Assembly (NCBI GenBank): GCA_021817025.1
Contig: JAKAWF010000222.1
Span: 1-6,100, forward strand
Reading direction: 5' to 3'
Source of the DNA: a bacterium
Lineage (GTDB): Bacteria > Chloroflexota > Dormibacteria > UBA8260 > Bog-877
DNA: 6,100 bases
Shown: positions 5,956 through 6,100 of the stretch, one piece after another
Layout: each line of letters opens with the position of its first letter
How positions within the stretch are numbered: position 1 is the first letter of the stretch
Notes under the pieces: model-generated
Seen by the model: only the letters and a program-made list of their open reading frames with translations
The model's database searches: none
Told to the model about the DNA's origin: nothing
Program-made: the position numbers and the translations under genes

Positions 5956-5984
5956 CCCGCCTCCGATCTCTACGTCAATCGGAG
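5949..5984 (-). promoter_or_regulatory. candidate IS promoter with an inverted repeat around the -35 box
   Basis: On the minus strand TTGACG (5978-5973) and CATACT (5954-5949) are separated by 18 bases, matching the sigma70 consensus at 5 of 6 and 4 of 6 positions. Initiation would fall near 5942-5940. A second inverted repeat, CTCCGAT (5961-5967) and ATCGGAG (5978-5984), encloses the -35 box, so transposase or a host factor bound there could repress transcription. Confidence 0.55.
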
Positions 5985-6005
5985 CCCACACCTTGTCGCA
6001 CACCC
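5984..6005 (-). repeat. terminal inverted repeat, right (promoter side)
   Basis: Read from 6005 inward the end is GGGTGTGCGACAAGGTGTGG, matching the left end in GGG, GTGCGACA and the inner TGTGGG. Confidence 0.75.
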
Positions 6006-6014
6006 GGCACCAAG
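6006..6014 (+). repeat. target-site duplication, right copy
   Basis: GGCACCAAG repeats the sequence at 4118-4126 in the same orientation, immediately outside the right inverted repeat. Confidence 0.75.
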
Positions 6015-6100
6015 GCTCGACTTGTCACTTGGGCACTAGTCGGGTAGACTTCCCATCCCGGCCCACGCCTCATGAAGACCTCGAGGCGGGCCACAGACGC
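6006..6100 (-). pseudogene. fragment of the interrupted gene on the far side of the IS
   Basis: The minus-strand frame from the window edge is open (beginning ASVARLEVFMRRGPGWEVY) and runs through the target copy into the fragment at 4126-3991 when the element is removed in silico. The true start lies outside the window. The product is not recognised. The only evidence is frame continuity across the exact predicted junction and the operon-like spacing to the methyltransferase. Confidence 0.35.

Larger units (their letters stand above)
4127..6005 (-). mobile_element. complete ISKra4-family-like insertion sequence, about 1.88 kb
   Basis: The element is bounded by imperfect terminal inverted repeats: GGGCGTGCGACAG at 4127-4139 and, on the other strand from 6005 inward, GGGTGTGCGACAA. 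They match at 11 of the first 12 positions and, after a one-base gap, share TGTGGG inside. Each end is flanked by a copy of GGCACCAAG. Inside are a candidate promoter with palindromic repeats at the high-coordinate end, a DUF6788-like ORF and a DDE transposase in a shifted frame whose stop lies 9 bp from the inner edge of the left repeat. All three catalytic residues are present, no stop interrupts the transposase frame and the target copies are identical, which suggests a recent and possibly active insertion. It is inserted codirectionally upstream of the methyltransferase gene. Confidence 0.85.

Noticed and set aside
4115..6015. 13-bp target-site duplication
   Set aside because: The flanks match over 13 bp, but the outer CCC and G coincide with the GGG ends of the inverted repeats. 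A 9-bp duplication explains both features with symmetrical ends.

Overview
The window is GC-rich bacterial DNA (roughly two-thirds G+C by eye) with short intergenic gaps and GTG and TTG starts. Several small housekeeping cassettes are followed by one apparently complete insertion sequence (IS). High G+C, a type III pantothenate kinase, a DusB-type enzyme and an ISKra4-like element would fit an actinobacterium or a Chloroflexota/Dormibacterota-type soil bacterium. The sequence alone does not settle the phylum.

Left part, 1-2062. The 3' end of a gene with phosphorylase-like features (+) is followed one base later by a pterin-4a-carbinolamine dehydratase gene (+). These converge, 15 bp apart, on a two-gene minus-strand operon: a TTG-started tRNA-dihydrouridine synthase (dus) and, 5 bp after its stop, a small cysteine-rich zinc-ribbon protein.

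Middle, 2063-3979. A divergent ~100-bp intergenic region separates dus from coaX (+), the pantothenate kinase that starts coenzyme A synthesis. In this CoaX a normally conserved catalytic aspartate reads as serine. Right after coaX lies a rho-independent terminator oriented for minus-strand transcription. It is best read as the end of the transcript of a class I SAM-dependent methyltransferase gene (3182-3979, -).

Right part, 3991-6100. An IS of about 1.88 kb (4127-6005) has imperfect terminal inverted repeats and a 9-bp target duplication. It encodes a DUF6788-like protein and an ISKra4-family DDE transposase in the -1 frame relative to it. The two frames overlap at a run of seven A. The transposase frame has no ATG, GTG or TTG until well inside the conserved region, so frameshifting or transcript slippage at A7 is the likely mode of expression. 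A candidate promoter at the head of the element is overlaid by a 14-bp perfect palindrome. Removing the element and one target copy joins an open frame of at least 73 codons that stops 11 bp before the methyltransferase. The IS therefore probably landed in a gene of the methyltransferase operon.

I found no CRISPR array, rRNA, recognisable tRNA or defence system. The most notable items are the IS expression signals, the interrupted gene and the CoaX substitution.
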